Source of the DNA: Saccharopolyspora thermophila
Lineage (GTDB): Bacteria > Actinomycetota > Actinomycetes > Mycobacteriales > Pseudonocardiaceae
Assembly (NCBI RefSeq): GCF_014646075.1
Contig: NZ_BMMT01000010.1
Coordinates: forward strand, 62,001 to 126,000
DNA length: 64,000 bases
Direction: 5' to 3'
Shown: one piece after another, positions 44,778 to 53,266 of the stretch
Layout of the letters: each line of letters starts with the position of its first letter
Position numbering within the stretch: the first letter of the stretch is position 1
The notes under the pieces: generated by a model
Told to the model about the DNA's origin: nothing
The model's input: only the letters and a program-made list of their open reading frames with translations
The model's database searches: none
Program-made: the position numbers and the translations under genes

Positions 44778-45982
44778 TGCCTCACCTCCGCCGCCTCGTC
44801 AGCACCGCGTCGGCCCAGAAGCCCGCGTGCGGCGAGGTTGTCCATCAGCGCACGGATCCCGAACTCCCAGTCCGGGGCGTCCTCGGCGGAGTTGACCACG
44901 TTGATCAGCGATCCGAGTGCCGGGGACGAAATGCGCACCACGTCCCCCTGCTTGTGGGTGAATCCCTGACCGGGCTCATCCCGGTCCTCGGTCGGGGCGA
45001 ACATGGTGCCGGTGAACAGCACGAACCCGTCCGGGTACTGGTGGTGGCGGCCGTAGGCGTGGTTCACCAGGTCCAGCAGATCGCGACTGATCTCCCCGAC
45101 CGGGTTGACGCCTTCGAGGCGGTATCCGTCGGCACCGGTGATCTGCAGCGAGACCTCCAGGTTCCGTGCGTCGTCGAGGCTGAAGTCCGAGTCGAACAGG
45201 CGGAGGAACGGCCCGATCGCACAGGAGGCGTTGTTGTCCTTCGCCTCGGTCAGCAGCAGCGCACTACGCCCCTCGAAGTCGCGGAGGTTCACGTCGTTGC
45301 CGAGCGTTGCGGCCACCGGAACGCCGCGGGAGGTCACCGCGAGCACCAGCTCGGGTTCCGGATTGTTCCACGTGGATCGGGCCAGCACGCCGATCTCGGC
45401 GCCGGTGCCGACCGCGGACAGCACCGGTGCCTTGGTGAAGATCTCCGGGTCGGGCCCGATGCCGACCTCAAGATACTGCGACCAGAGTCCTTCCTGGACG
45501 AGCACCTCCTTGACCCGCTCGGCCTCGGCAGTCCCGGGCCGCACATGGGAGATCCGGCCCGTGACCAGGTCGCCGAGCTTGTTGCGGATCGCTTCTGCCC
45601 GGTGCAGGTCGCCGTCGGCACGCTCCTCGATGACGCGTTCGAGCATGCTGCGCACGAACGTGACCCCGGCTGCTTTGACCACTTGGAGGTCAACGGGAGC
45701 GAGGAAGTGGGCATTGCTGCGGTCCTGGGCGAGCGTTGCCCGCAGCAGGTCGGACAACTGCCAGACGCGCCCGCCCGGATGGGTGCGCACGATCTCCACG
45801 GCGTCAGGCCGTTCCAGCAGACCGGACACCGTCGGTTCGACGTTGGTCAGGTCGACCACCGCCTGGCCCCGCACGGCGACCACGCACGGACCTTCGCAGT
45901 CCGGGTCGAAGACACGGGCGAGCAGCGTGGCACGGCCGGCGTCCTGGGGCGGGACCAGGTCGGCATGGGCGGTGAGATTCAC
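44774..45982 (-). CDS. FAH-family protein, probable 2-keto-3-deoxy-pentonate dehydratase
   Basis: A 402-residue fumarylacetoacetate hydrolase-superfamily protein. The C-terminal fold shows AVTSRGVPVAATLGNDVNLR, DFEGRSALLLTEAKDNNASC and DGFVLFTGTMFAPTEDRD. The length and partner enzymes (semialdehyde dehydrogenase) fit XylX-type 2-keto-3-deoxy-D-xylonate or L-arabonate dehydratases of the Weimberg route. Xylonate/arabonate dehydratase and sugar dehydrogenase are not in the window. First gene of the leftward operon, divergent from the GntR/FCD gene. Confidence 0.75.
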   Translation of the reverse strand: MNLTAHADLVPPQDAGRATLLARVFDPDCEGPCVVAVRGQAVVDLTNVEPTVSGLLERPDAVEIVRTHPGGRVWQLSDLLRATLAQDRSNAHFLAPVDLQVVKAAGVTFVRSMLERVIEERADGDLHRAEAIRNKLGDLVTGRISHVRPGTAEAERVKEVLVQEGLWSQYLEVGIGPDPEIFTKAPVLSAVGTGAEIGVLARSTWNNPEPELVLAVTSRGVPVAATLGNDVNLRDFEGRSALLLTEAKDNNASCAIGPFLRLFDSDFSLDDARNLEVSLQITGADGYRLEGVNPVGEISRDLLDLVNHAYGRHHQYPDGFVLFTGTMFAPTEDRDEPGQGFTHKQGDVVRISSPALGSLINVVNSAEDAPDWEFGIRALMDNLAARGLLGRRGADEAAEVRQ

Positions 45983-46094
45983 GGGCTTGCCTTCCTATGG
46001 ATGCAGCGCTGCCACGACGGATGAGGGAGCAGCAGTTGGAGGGCACGAAGAGCGCTGCACGAACTTCAGCGAGTTACCTATCCAATGTCCTATC

Positions 46095-46247
46095 GTCATA
46101 CAAATCTACGGTCAACCTGTTGTAACCTGCGTCACATAGTGCAGCGGAGTTCTGCCCTACACCAGAGTTGTTCACCCGGCTGCACCCCAGGAGTTCACGG
46201 TCTGAACACCAGCCGTTGCGACCTGCTTGGACGTGTTTGTCATACAA
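46095..46247. promoter_or_regulatory. Two GTCATACAA sites flanking a divergent promoter region
   Basis: GTCATACAA occurs at 46095-46103 (in ATCGTCATACAAATCT) and at 46239-46247 (in TTTGTCATACAATCT). The second includes the short palindrome TTGT-CAT-ACAA typical of FCD-type GntR operators. One copy is by the FAH-operon start, the other eight bases before the GntR ATG, so the regulator probably controls both. Confidence 0.55.
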
Positions 46248-46254
46248 TCTCGCC

Positions 46255-46971
46255 ATGACCGACCGAATCGGCTCGCGCAAGCGCCTCCCGGAGGTCCTCG
46301 CGGACACCCTGCAGGAAGAAATCCTCGAGCTCACCCCGGGCGATCGGCTGCCCACCGAAGCCGAACTCGCCGAGCGGTTCGACGTGAGCCGAACCGTGGT
46401 GCGCGAGACCGCTCGACTTCTGGTCCAGCGTGGCCTGGTCACCGTCAAGCCCGGCCGTGGGATGACCGTCGCCGAGTTCGACGGTCGGCTCATCGCCGAC
46501 CAGTACGCGTTGCTGCTGCGCCTCAGCCAGGGCTCGTTCGACCAGCTCCAGGAGATCCGACTGGTGCTCGAGGTGGAGATGTCGGTGTTCGCTGCGGCAC
46601 GGCGGACCGAGCAACACCTGACTGCGATGCGCGAGGCCAACCAGCGCCTGGCAGCGGCCGTCGACGACCGCAGCGAGTTCCTCGACGCGGACCTGGCCTT
46701 TCACGAGATCATCGCCGAGGCCAGCGGCAACCCGTTCTTCTCCTTGATGATCCGCCCCATCAACGGGTTTCTGCGGGACGCCTACCGCAAGAGCCCCGGC
46801 TACTCCTTCGAAGCGTGCAACACCGTGCAGGAGCACATCGAGATCGCCGAGGCGATCAGCGCCGGGGACCCCTCGCGCGCCCGCTTCGCCACCGAGAACC
46901 ACCTGCGGCGCATCATGCGGCACAGCGACCGGCTACTCGCCGGCGACACCGGGGCCAGCCGGGCGAGCTGA
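46255..46971 (+). CDS. GntR/FCD-family regulator 1
   Basis: A 238-residue FadR-subfamily GntR regulator. The winged HTH (LTPGDRLPTEAELAERFDVS, RTVVRETARLLVQRGLVTVK) covers about 10-75 and the FCD ligand/metal domain follows (DADLAFHEIIAEASGNPFFS). ATG at 46255. A TTGTCATACAA site overlaps its promoter. The probable role is control of the divergent sugar-acid operon by a sugar-acid intermediate. About half of its residues match the neighbour at 46976. Confidence 0.87.
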   Translation: MTDRIGSRKRLPEVLADTLQEEILELTPGDRLPTEAELAERFDVSRTVVRETARLLVQRGLVTVKPGRGMTVAEFDGRLIADQYALLLRLSQGSFDQLQEIRLVLEVEMSVFAAARRTEQHLTAMREANQRLAAAVDDRSEFLDADLAFHEIIAEASGNPFFSLMIRPINGFLRDAYRKSPGYSFEACNTVQEHIEIAEAISAGDPSRARFATENHLRRIMRHSDRLLAGDTGASRAS

Positions 46972-46975
46972 GTCG

Positions 46976-47734
46976 TCAACGCGGCTTTCGCCCCGACACC
47001 AGGGCGTCCTGCTGCGACACCACCCGGTTCAGGTGCTCCCGCGCGCTGCGCCGCGCCGCGTCGGGATCACCGGCAGCGATCGCATCGAGGATCGCCCGGT
47101 GCTCGGCGAAGGTCTGCGGCAAGCTCGCCAGATAGGCGCTGGAGTCCTGGTAGGACTCACGCAGGCAGGTGTTCACGGGATCCATGAACCAGGAGAAGAA
47201 CGGGTTCCCGCTGGCACGCGTGACGATCTCGTGGAACCGCATGTCCTCCTCCAGGCACACCTGGTAATCGTCCGCGCGGGCCTGCGCGCGCTCCAGTGAC
47301 GCGCGCATGTCGGCCAGGTCCTCATCCGTGCGGCGCAATGCCGCCAGGGCGGCCACCTCGACCTCGATGATCAGCCGGGTCTCCATCAACTGCTGGAACG
47401 TCATCGCGTTCATGCCCAGCATCAACGAGTAGTGCTGGACGATCGCCGAACCGTCCGGCGCGGCGACCGTCATCCCGCGACCAGGCCGGATGTCGACCAG
47501 CCCGCGCTGTTCGAGGATGCGGCCGGCCTCCCTGATCACCGTCCGGCTCACCCCGTAGCGCTCCACGAGCTGGGATTCGGTGGGCAGCCGGTCCCCCGGA
47601 CGCAGGTCCTGCGCCAGCAGGTCCTGCTGCAGGCGCTCGGCTACCACCTCGGGCAGGCGCGGTGGCCGGTCCGGCGCCGCTGCGCGGAACTCGGTGCTCG
47701 ATCCAGCTGCGTTGGGGGGTTGCGACGAGGCCAT
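46976..47734 (-). CDS. GntR/FCD-family regulator 2
   Basis: A 252-residue paralogue of regulator 1: LRPGDRLPTESQLVERYGVS, RTVIREAGRILEQRGLVDIR, PGRGMTVAAPDGSAIVQHYS and FHEIVTRASGNPFFSWFMDP. Its stop is four bases from its neighbour's stop (convergent). It is divergent from the aldehyde dehydrogenase/xylulokinase operon across 176 bases carrying a TCATATGA palindrome (47756) and a hairpin ACAGCGGC-N6-GCCGCTGT (47769-47790). It likely controls that pentose/polyol cluster. Confidence 0.87.
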   Translation of the reverse strand: MASSQPPNAAGSSTEFRAAAPDRPPRLPEVVAERLQQDLLAQDLRPGDRLPTESQLVERYGVSRTVIREAGRILEQRGLVDIRPGRGMTVAAPDGSAIVQHYSLMLGMNAMTFQQLMETRLIIEVEVAALAALRRTDEDLADMRASLERAQARADDYQVCLEEDMRFHEIVTRASGNPFFSWFMDPVNTCLRESYQDSSAYLASLPQTFAEHRAILDAIAAGDPDAARRSAREHLNRVVSQQDALVSGRKPR

Positions 47735-47910
47735 GCGAGAACTATCGTCCGATCATCATATGAAGTCAACAGCGGCACGTAAGCCGCTGTGAGCAGGCCC
47801 GCACGGCGGGCACGCCGCGTGCTTCGCCCTGACCCCAAGCACGCCGTCCCGCCCCCATTCCACCGCGTTCAACGCCGGCTCTCGCGCCAGCACCACGAAA
47901 GCAGAACCGG

Positions 47911-49359
47911 ATGTCTCAGAATCACGTGATCACCTGCCAAAACTTCCACAGCGGAACCTGGCACGACGCCTCCGACGGCACGATCGAGCGGCGCAACCCC
48001 GCGACCACCGAGCTGGCCGCGATCGCCCCCCGCTCGTCCACGGCGGACGTCGACGCGGCGGTGGCATCGGCTGTCGCCGCCTTCCGCACCTGGCGCAGGA
48101 CCCTTCCGGTCGACCGCGCCCGGTGCCTGCACGAACTCGCCGCGGCATGTACGCCCCGCATCGACGACATGGCCGCGGCCATCACCCGCGAGCAGGGCAA
48201 ACCGCTGGAGGAGGCGCGGGGCGAGGTGCGCAAGTTCATCACCGCGCTGCACTACTACGCCGAAGAGGCGCAGCGGGTGTTCGGACGCACCATCCCCAAC
48301 GACGTCGCCGGGTTCACCAGCATCGTGGAGAAGGAACCCATCGGCCCGGTCGCCGGCATCGTGCCGTGGAACTACCCCATCGAGCTGATCGGGTGGAAGC
48401 TGGCCGGTGCGACAGCAGCCGGGTGCACCATCGTCATCAAGCCGTCCGAGTACACGCCGGGATGCGCGCAGATCCTCTCCGAGTGCATCGCCACCGTTTT
48501 CCCGGCCGGTGTGGTCAACTTCGTCTACGGTGACGGCAGCACCGGGCAGGCTCTGGTCGAGCACCCGGCGATCAGGAAGGTCGCATTCACCGGCTCCATG
48601 CGCATCGGGCAGGCGATCTTCCGCTCGGTCAACGGGATCACCGGTCTGTCGCTGGAACTGGGTGGCAGCTGCCCGATGATCGTCACCGCGCGTTCGGATA
48701 TCGCCGCGGCGGTCCAGGGCGCGACACGTCGTTCGTTCCGCAATGCCGGGCAGATCTGCATCGCGATCAATCGCATCTACGTGCAGGACTCGGTCTACGA
48801 CGAGTTCGTCGCCGGTTTGGCGAAGGCTGCCGACGCGCTCACCGTCGCCGACGGGATCGCAGTTCCCTCCGCCGACGTCGGATCGCTGACCATGGACGAG
48901 ACCTACCGTCGCACCCTCGACCACATCGCCGACGCCCGCAAGCGCGGAGCGTCCGTCGTCGCCGGCGGCGGTCCCGTCGACGAGCTCGCTCCCGGGCTGT
49001 TCCTGCGGCCGACGGTTGTCGCCGACGCGCCGGACGAGGCGCTCGTGATGCACGAGGAGACCTTCGGTCCGCTCGTCGGGGTCGCGAAGTTCACCGATCT
49101 GGACGACGCCATCGCCCGGGCCAACGCCGCACCCGGCGGGCTGGCGGCCTACGCCTACACCAACGACACCCACGAAACGTTCACGCTCGCCCGCGAACTC
49201 GACTTCGGCAACGTCGCGGTCAACAACGTCGACGCCGGAATCATCAACGCCCCCTACGGCGGCCGGCGGGAAAGCGGTTTCGGCTCCGAACACGGCCACG
49301 AAGGTCTCGAATCCTACCTGCAGCTCAAGCACATCAGGCTTCGCCACGGCGCGCAATGA
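47911..49359 (+). CDS. NAD(P)-dependent aldehyde dehydrogenase
   Basis: A 482-residue aldehyde dehydrogenase of the succinate-semialdehyde/glycolaldehyde/lactaldehyde type: VPWNYPIELIGWKLAGATAA, VAFTGSMRIGQAIF, Glu in LSLELGGSCPMIV and catalytic Cys in NAGQICIAINRIYV. First gene of a rightward cluster with xylulokinase and RpiA. Its aldehyde substrate is not clear from sequence. Confidence 0.87.
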   Translation: MSQNHVITCQNFHSGTWHDASDGTIERRNPATTELAAIAPRSSTADVDAAVASAVAAFRTWRRTLPVDRARCLHELAAACTPRIDDMAAAITREQGKPLEEARGEVRKFITALHYYAEEAQRVFGRTIPNDVAGFTSIVEKEPIGPVAGIVPWNYPIELIGWKLAGATAAGCTIVIKPSEYTPGCAQILSECIATVFPAGVVNFVYGDGSTGQALVEHPAIRKVAFTGSMRIGQAIFRSVNGITGLSLELGGSCPMIVTARSDIAAAVQGATRRSFRNAGQICIAINRIYVQDSVYDEFVAGLAKAADALTVADGIAVPSADVGSLTMDETYRRTLDHIADARKRGASVVAGGGPVDELAPGLFLRPTVVADAPDEALVMHEETFGPLVGVAKFTDLDDAIARANAAPGGLAAYAYTNDTHETFTLARELDFGNVAVNNVDAGIINAPYGGRRESGFGSEHGHEGLESYLQLKHIRLRHGAQ

Positions 49360-49380
49360 GGCGCGAAAGGACGTAGCACC

Positions 49381-50889
49381 ATGCTGATCGGCATTGACCT
49401 CGGCACCTCCACCTGCAAGGTGATCGCCGTCAACGGCTCCGGCGAGGTGATCGCCAAGCAGAGCCGCGACTACCCGATGATCAACCTCCGGCAGGGATGG
49501 GCCGAACAGGACCCGGCCGAATGGTGGCGCGCCACCGACGAGGCGATCACCGCGCTGACCGCATCGCTGCCCCAATCCGGGCGGGAGATCACCGGAATCG
49601 GCCTGTGCGGGCAGATGCACGGGCTCACCGCCCTCGACGCCGAGGGCAAACCGCTGCGGCACGCGATCCTGTGGAACGACCAGCGGGCCGCCCCGCAGTG
49701 CGACTGGATCACCGAACGGGCGGGTGGGCTCGCCGAACTCCTGCGGATGACGCGCAACCGGATGCTGCCCGGCTTCACCGGCGGGAAGATCATCTGGTTC
49801 CGGGAGAACGAGCCGGAGCTGTTCGAACGCACCGCGCGCATCCTCAACCCGAAGGACTACCTGCGGCTGCGCATGACCGGCACCTACGTCACCGACGTCT
49901 CCGACGCCTCCGGCACCGGATTGTTCGACGTGGCACACCGATGCTGGTCCGACGAACTGCTCCAGCTGCTGGACATCGACCGCGCGCTGCTGCCGGACGT
50001 CGTGGAGTCCGTCGACCAGACCGGGCAGGTCCTGCCCGAACTGGCCCGTCGCTGGAACGTCCCGGGGGGCACCCCGGTGTTCGGTGGCGGCGGGGACGCG
50101 GTCATCCAGACCACCGCGATGGGCCTGATCGACGCGGGCCCGGTCGGTTTCACCATCGGGACCGCCGGGATCGTGGCCGGTGGCGCGGCTTCCTGCCCGG
50201 ACAACCCGGGAGGTCGCGTCCAGGTGTCCTGCGGCAACGCCCCCGGCCGTTGGCACGTCATGGGCGTTTCCCTCAGCGCGGGCGGGGCCTTCCAGTGGCT
50301 GCGCGACGCGCTCGCACCCGTCACCACGACCGATCCGATCTCCTTTGACAAGCTCGTCGGCCTGGCCAAAGCCGTCGAACCCGGCTGCAACGGACTCCTG
50401 TTCCTGCCCTACCTGCTCGGCGAACGCTCGCCGCACGTCGCGCCGGAAGCAGCCGCGAGCTGGGTGGGGCTGACCCCGATGCACCACGTCGGCCACCTCG
50501 CGCGCAGCGTCATGGAGGGCGTACTGCTGAACATGCGGGAGATCCTCGAGGTGTGCCGGCAGGCCGGGTTGGACTGCGACCGCGTCGTCGCCTCCGGCGG
50601 CGCGACCACCGAATCGTTGTGGCTGCAGATGCTCGCCGACGTGCTCGGCCGGGAGACCACCACGGTGACCGGCTCCTCCGAAGGCGGCGCCTACGGTGCG
50701 GCGCTGGCCGCGGGCGTGGGCACCGGCCAGTGGCGCGACTTCGACGAAGCACTGGCCGGGGTGAGCGTGGAACGCACCTTCATCCCCCGGCAGGCGACCG
50801 CGCAGACCTACGACCGGATCTTCCGCACGCACCGCCGCCTCTACGACGAGCTCAGGCCCCTCTACAAGGAGAACACCGAGCCCCGATGA
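49381..50889 (+). CDS. xylB: Xylulokinase
   Basis: A 502-residue FGGY kinase. It begins MLIGIDLGTSTCKVIAVNGS, has the xylulokinase hallmark GIGLCGQMHGLTALD near 78, LWNDQRAAPQC, and C-terminal ATP-site segments VFGGGGDAVIQTTAMG and VASGGATTESLWLQMLADV. Phosphorylates D-xylulose, or a closely related ketose, to the 5-phosphate. Its stop overlaps the HAD gene start (ATGA). No xylose isomerase is nearby; the SDR downstream could supply the ketose from a pentitol. Confidence 0.88.
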   Translation: MLIGIDLGTSTCKVIAVNGSGEVIAKQSRDYPMINLRQGWAEQDPAEWWRATDEAITALTASLPQSGREITGIGLCGQMHGLTALDAEGKPLRHAILWNDQRAAPQCDWITERAGGLAELLRMTRNRMLPGFTGGKIIWFRENEPELFERTARILNPKDYLRLRMTGTYVTDVSDASGTGLFDVAHRCWSDELLQLLDIDRALLPDVVESVDQTGQVLPELARRWNVPGGTPVFGGGGDAVIQTTAMGLIDAGPVGFTIGTAGIVAGGAASCPDNPGGRVQVSCGNAPGRWHVMGVSLSAGGAFQWLRDALAPVTTTDPISFDKLVGLAKAVEPGCNGLLFLPYLLGERSPHVAPEAAASWVGLTPMHHVGHLARSVMEGVLLNMREILEVCRQAGLDCDRVVASGGATTESLWLQMLADVLGRETTTVTGSSEGGAYGAALAAGVGTGQWRDFDEALAGVSVERTFIPRQATAQTYDRIFRTHRRLYDELRPLYKENTEPR

Positions 50890-51548
50890 CCAACGTCCCT
50901 CCGCGCCTACGCGCCGCGGTCTTCGACCTCGACGGCACCCTCGTCGACAGCGCGCCCGACATCGCGCGCGCCCTCGGCACGGCCCTGGCCCAGCACTCGC
51001 TGGGGCCGATCCGAGCCGATCAGGTGCGCCCGATCCTCGGTGGCGGCGCACGGGCTCTGGTCGGCGAAGCCATCGCCGCCGTCGGCGGTGACAGGGCGCT
51101 GACCGACGCCGTGCTGTCCGCCTACACCACCGCCTACACCGCCGAGCCGGTCGTCGACACCACCGTCCACGCCGACGCCCGCACCGCCCTGCAGCGGCTC
51201 CGCGACAACGGCATCAGGATCGGCGTGTGCACCAACAAGCGCACCGACCTGACGCGCGAGGTGCTGGCCGGAACCGGTCTCGCCGAGCTGGTCGACGCGG
51301 TCGCCGGCATCGACTCGGTACCGGCCGGAAAGCCCGACCCGGTCCACCTGACCACCGTTCTAAACGCGCTCGGCGTGTCGGCCGCCGAAACCGTCTACGT
51401 CGGAGACGCCGAGGTGGACGCGCTCACCGCCCGGCGCGCCGGGGTGGCCTACCGCCACGTCGCGTGGGGCAACGCCGTCGACCACTGCACCGTCATCGAG
51501 CGGTTCAGCGACCTGCTAACGCTGGCCACCGAGACAACCCGCATCTGA
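50886..51548 (+). CDS. HAD-family phosphatase (phosphoglycolate phosphatase-like)
   Basis: A 220-residue HAD hydrolase with cap. Motif I is FDLDGTLVDSAPD near 13, motif II in IGVCTNKRTDL, motif III Lys in PAGKPDPVHL and motif IV in YVGDAEVDALTA. Gph-like. In this cluster it may remove phosphate from a sugar phosphate or repair a kinase side product. Overlaps the xylB stop. Confidence 0.82.
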   Translation: MTNVPPRLRAAVFDLDGTLVDSAPDIARALGTALAQHSLGPIRADQVRPILGGGARALVGEAIAAVGGDRALTDAVLSAYTTAYTAEPVVDTTVHADARTALQRLRDNGIRIGVCTNKRTDLTREVLAGTGLAELVDAVAGIDSVPAGKPDPVHLTTVLNALGVSAAETVYVGDAEVDALTARRAGVAYRHVAWGNAVDHCTVIERFSDLLTLATETTRI

Positions 51549-51574
51549 AAACCCCCGCCAGGAGAAGGAAGAGC

Positions 51575-52336
51575 ATGCAACCGCGCACTGAGCAGGACAA
51601 GGCCAAGTGGGCATCGGGCACCGCCGCGATCGAGGCATACGTCCGCGACGGCATGAAGCTCGGCCTAGGCTCAGGCACCACCTCGCACTGGTTCGTGCGA
51701 GCGCTCGGCGAGGCCGTGGCCCAGGGGCTCGACGTGGTGGGGGTACCCACCTCGACCAGCACTCGCGACCTGGCGCTGGAGGTCGGTGTCCCGCTGACCA
51801 CCCTGGCCGAGGTGGAGCGCCTCGACCTCACCATCGACGGGGCCGACGAGATCGACCACAACGGGGCCATGATCAAGGGCGGCGGCGCGTGCCTGCTGTG
51901 GGAACGCATCGTCGCCGACGCCTCGGAGCGGATGATCGCCATCGTCGACGACAGCAAGGTCGTCGACACCCTGGGCGCATTCCCGCTGCCCATCGAGGTG
52001 ATCCCGTTCTCCTGGGAATCCACCCGGCGCTCCATCGCCCGGCTGCTCGCGCACCTCGGCTACGCCGACCCGGACCTCCGGCTGCGCACCGTCGACGGGA
52101 AAGCCGTGGTCACCGACAGCGGCAACTACCTGATCGACGCCCACCTGGAGGCGATCAAGGATCCCCTCGCGCTGGACAGCCAGCTCAACTGGATTCCCGG
52201 CGTGGTGGAGAACGGCCTGTTCACCGGCATCGCCGATGAGATGGTCATCGGTTTCCCGTCGGGGGAGCACGAAATCCGCGACACCAGCTCCGCACCGTCC
52301 GCACGTCCGTCGACCACCGCCCGGGAGGGCAAATGA
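51575..52336 (+). CDS. rpiA: Ribose-5-phosphate isomerase A
   Basis: A 253-residue RpiA: KLGLGSGTTSHWFVRALGE, VPTSTSTRDLALEVGVPLTT, DLTIDGADEIDHNGAMIKGG, catalytic-region KGGGACLLWERIVA, and a C-terminal PGVVENGLFTGIADEMVIG. Interconverts ribose-5-P and ribulose-5-P, or a related 4- or 5-carbon ketose phosphate. AGGAGAAGG precedes ATG 51575. Overlaps the SDR start. As it lies in a pentose cluster, it is probably a catabolic paralogue. Confidence 0.87.
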   Translation: MQPRTEQDKAKWASGTAAIEAYVRDGMKLGLGSGTTSHWFVRALGEAVAQGLDVVGVPTSTSTRDLALEVGVPLTTLAEVERLDLTIDGADEIDHNGAMIKGGGACLLWERIVADASERMIAIVDDSKVVDTLGAFPLPIEVIPFSWESTRRSIARLLAHLGYADPDLRLRTVDGKAVVTDSGNYLIDAHLEAIKDPLALDSQLNWIPGVVENGLFTGIADEMVIGFPSGEHEIRDTSSAPSARPSTTAREGK

Positions 52337-53085
52337 CCAACCTGTTCACGCTCACCGGCAAGACCGCGATCGTCACCGGCGGCGCCCAGGGCATCGGTGA
52401 AGCCATCGTGCTCGGCCTCCGCGACGCCGACGCCCGCGTGTTCATCTGCGACGTCAACCCCGAAGTCGGCCAAGCCACCGCCGAGCGCCACGGTGTTGAG
52501 TTCGTCGCCGCAGACGTCACCGACCCCGACGCTGTCGAGGCCGCCTTCGACCACGTGGTCAGCACCGCCGGCTCGATCGACATCGCGGTCAACAACGCCG
52601 GCATCGTGCACAACCACCCCAGCGAGGACCTCAGCACCGAGGACTGGCGCCGCGTGATGTCGGTGAACCTCGACGGCGTGTTCTACTGCTGCCGCGCAGC
52701 CGGCAGGCGAATGCTCAAGCAGGGCTCCGGCAGCATCATCAACACCGGCAGCATGAGCGGCCACATCTCCAACCGCCCGCAGCCCCAGGCCGCCTACAAC
52801 GCCGCGAAGGCCGGCGTCATCCACCTCACCAAATCGCTGGCCGGCGAGTGGGCCGCCCGCGGTGTGCGAGTCAACTCCGTCTCCCCCGGTTACGTCGGCA
52901 CCGAACTGACCAAACGCGGCCTGAGCAACGAGGAATGGCGCCGCGCCTGGATTGACGGCACCCCCATGAACCGCGTCGCCGAACCCCACGAAATCGCCCC
53001 CGCCGTGGTCTTTTTGGCCTCCGACGCCAGCAGCTACTGCACCGGCACCGACCTCGTCGTCGACGGCGGCTACACCGTCTGGTGA
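52333..53085 (+). CDS. Short-chain polyol dehydrogenase
   Basis: A 250-residue classical SDR: IVTGGAQGIGEAIVLGL, VNNAGIVHNHPSEDL, Ser in NTGSMSGHISN, active-site YNAAKAGV and the C-terminal GTDLVVDGGYTVW. It resembles D-arabitol/mannitol/xylitol 2-dehydrogenase-type SDRs and would make the ketose for XylB. ATGA overlap with rpiA. Followed by a hairpin at 53150-53193. Confidence 0.83.
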   Translation: MTNLFTLTGKTAIVTGGAQGIGEAIVLGLRDADARVFICDVNPEVGQATAERHGVEFVAADVTDPDAVEAAFDHVVSTAGSIDIAVNNAGIVHNHPSEDLSTEDWRRVMSVNLDGVFYCCRAAGRRMLKQGSGSIINTGSMSGHISNRPQPQAAYNAAKAGVIHLTKSLAGEWAARGVRVNSVSPGYVGTELTKRGLSNEEWRRAWIDGTPMNRVAEPHEIAPAVVFLASDASSYCTGTDLVVDGGYTVW

Positions 53086-53149
53086 CCCGAGCGCGCTGAT
53101 CTCTTCTCCCCCGGTCACCAACCGCGTGGGTCGGCCACGCACCCAGCAC

Positions 53150-53193
53150 GGCTGGTGAGCAGAACCGGCACGCCTGAGGTCTGCTCACCAGCC
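53150..53193 (+). terminator. Hairpin after the polyol dehydrogenase gene
   Basis: GGCTGGTGAGCAG (53150-53162) pairs perfectly with CTGCTCACCAGCC (53181-53193) around an 18-base loop. It probably ends the ALDH-xylB-HAD-rpiA-SDR transcript before the MIP channel gene. Confidence 0.6.
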
Positions 53194-53266
53194 GCGCTCG
53201 TACCCGCCCGAATCCAGTGACACCGCCCCGGACACGCAAACCGGCGGAACAACTCCAGGAGACTCC

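Noticed and set aside
47869-51051. Leftward open frame of 1060 codons
   Set aside because: It is antiparallel to the aldehyde dehydrogenase and xylulokinase genes, which have clear motifs. High GC removes stop codons from the complementary frame, and its Gly/Val/Asp-rich product shows no domain.
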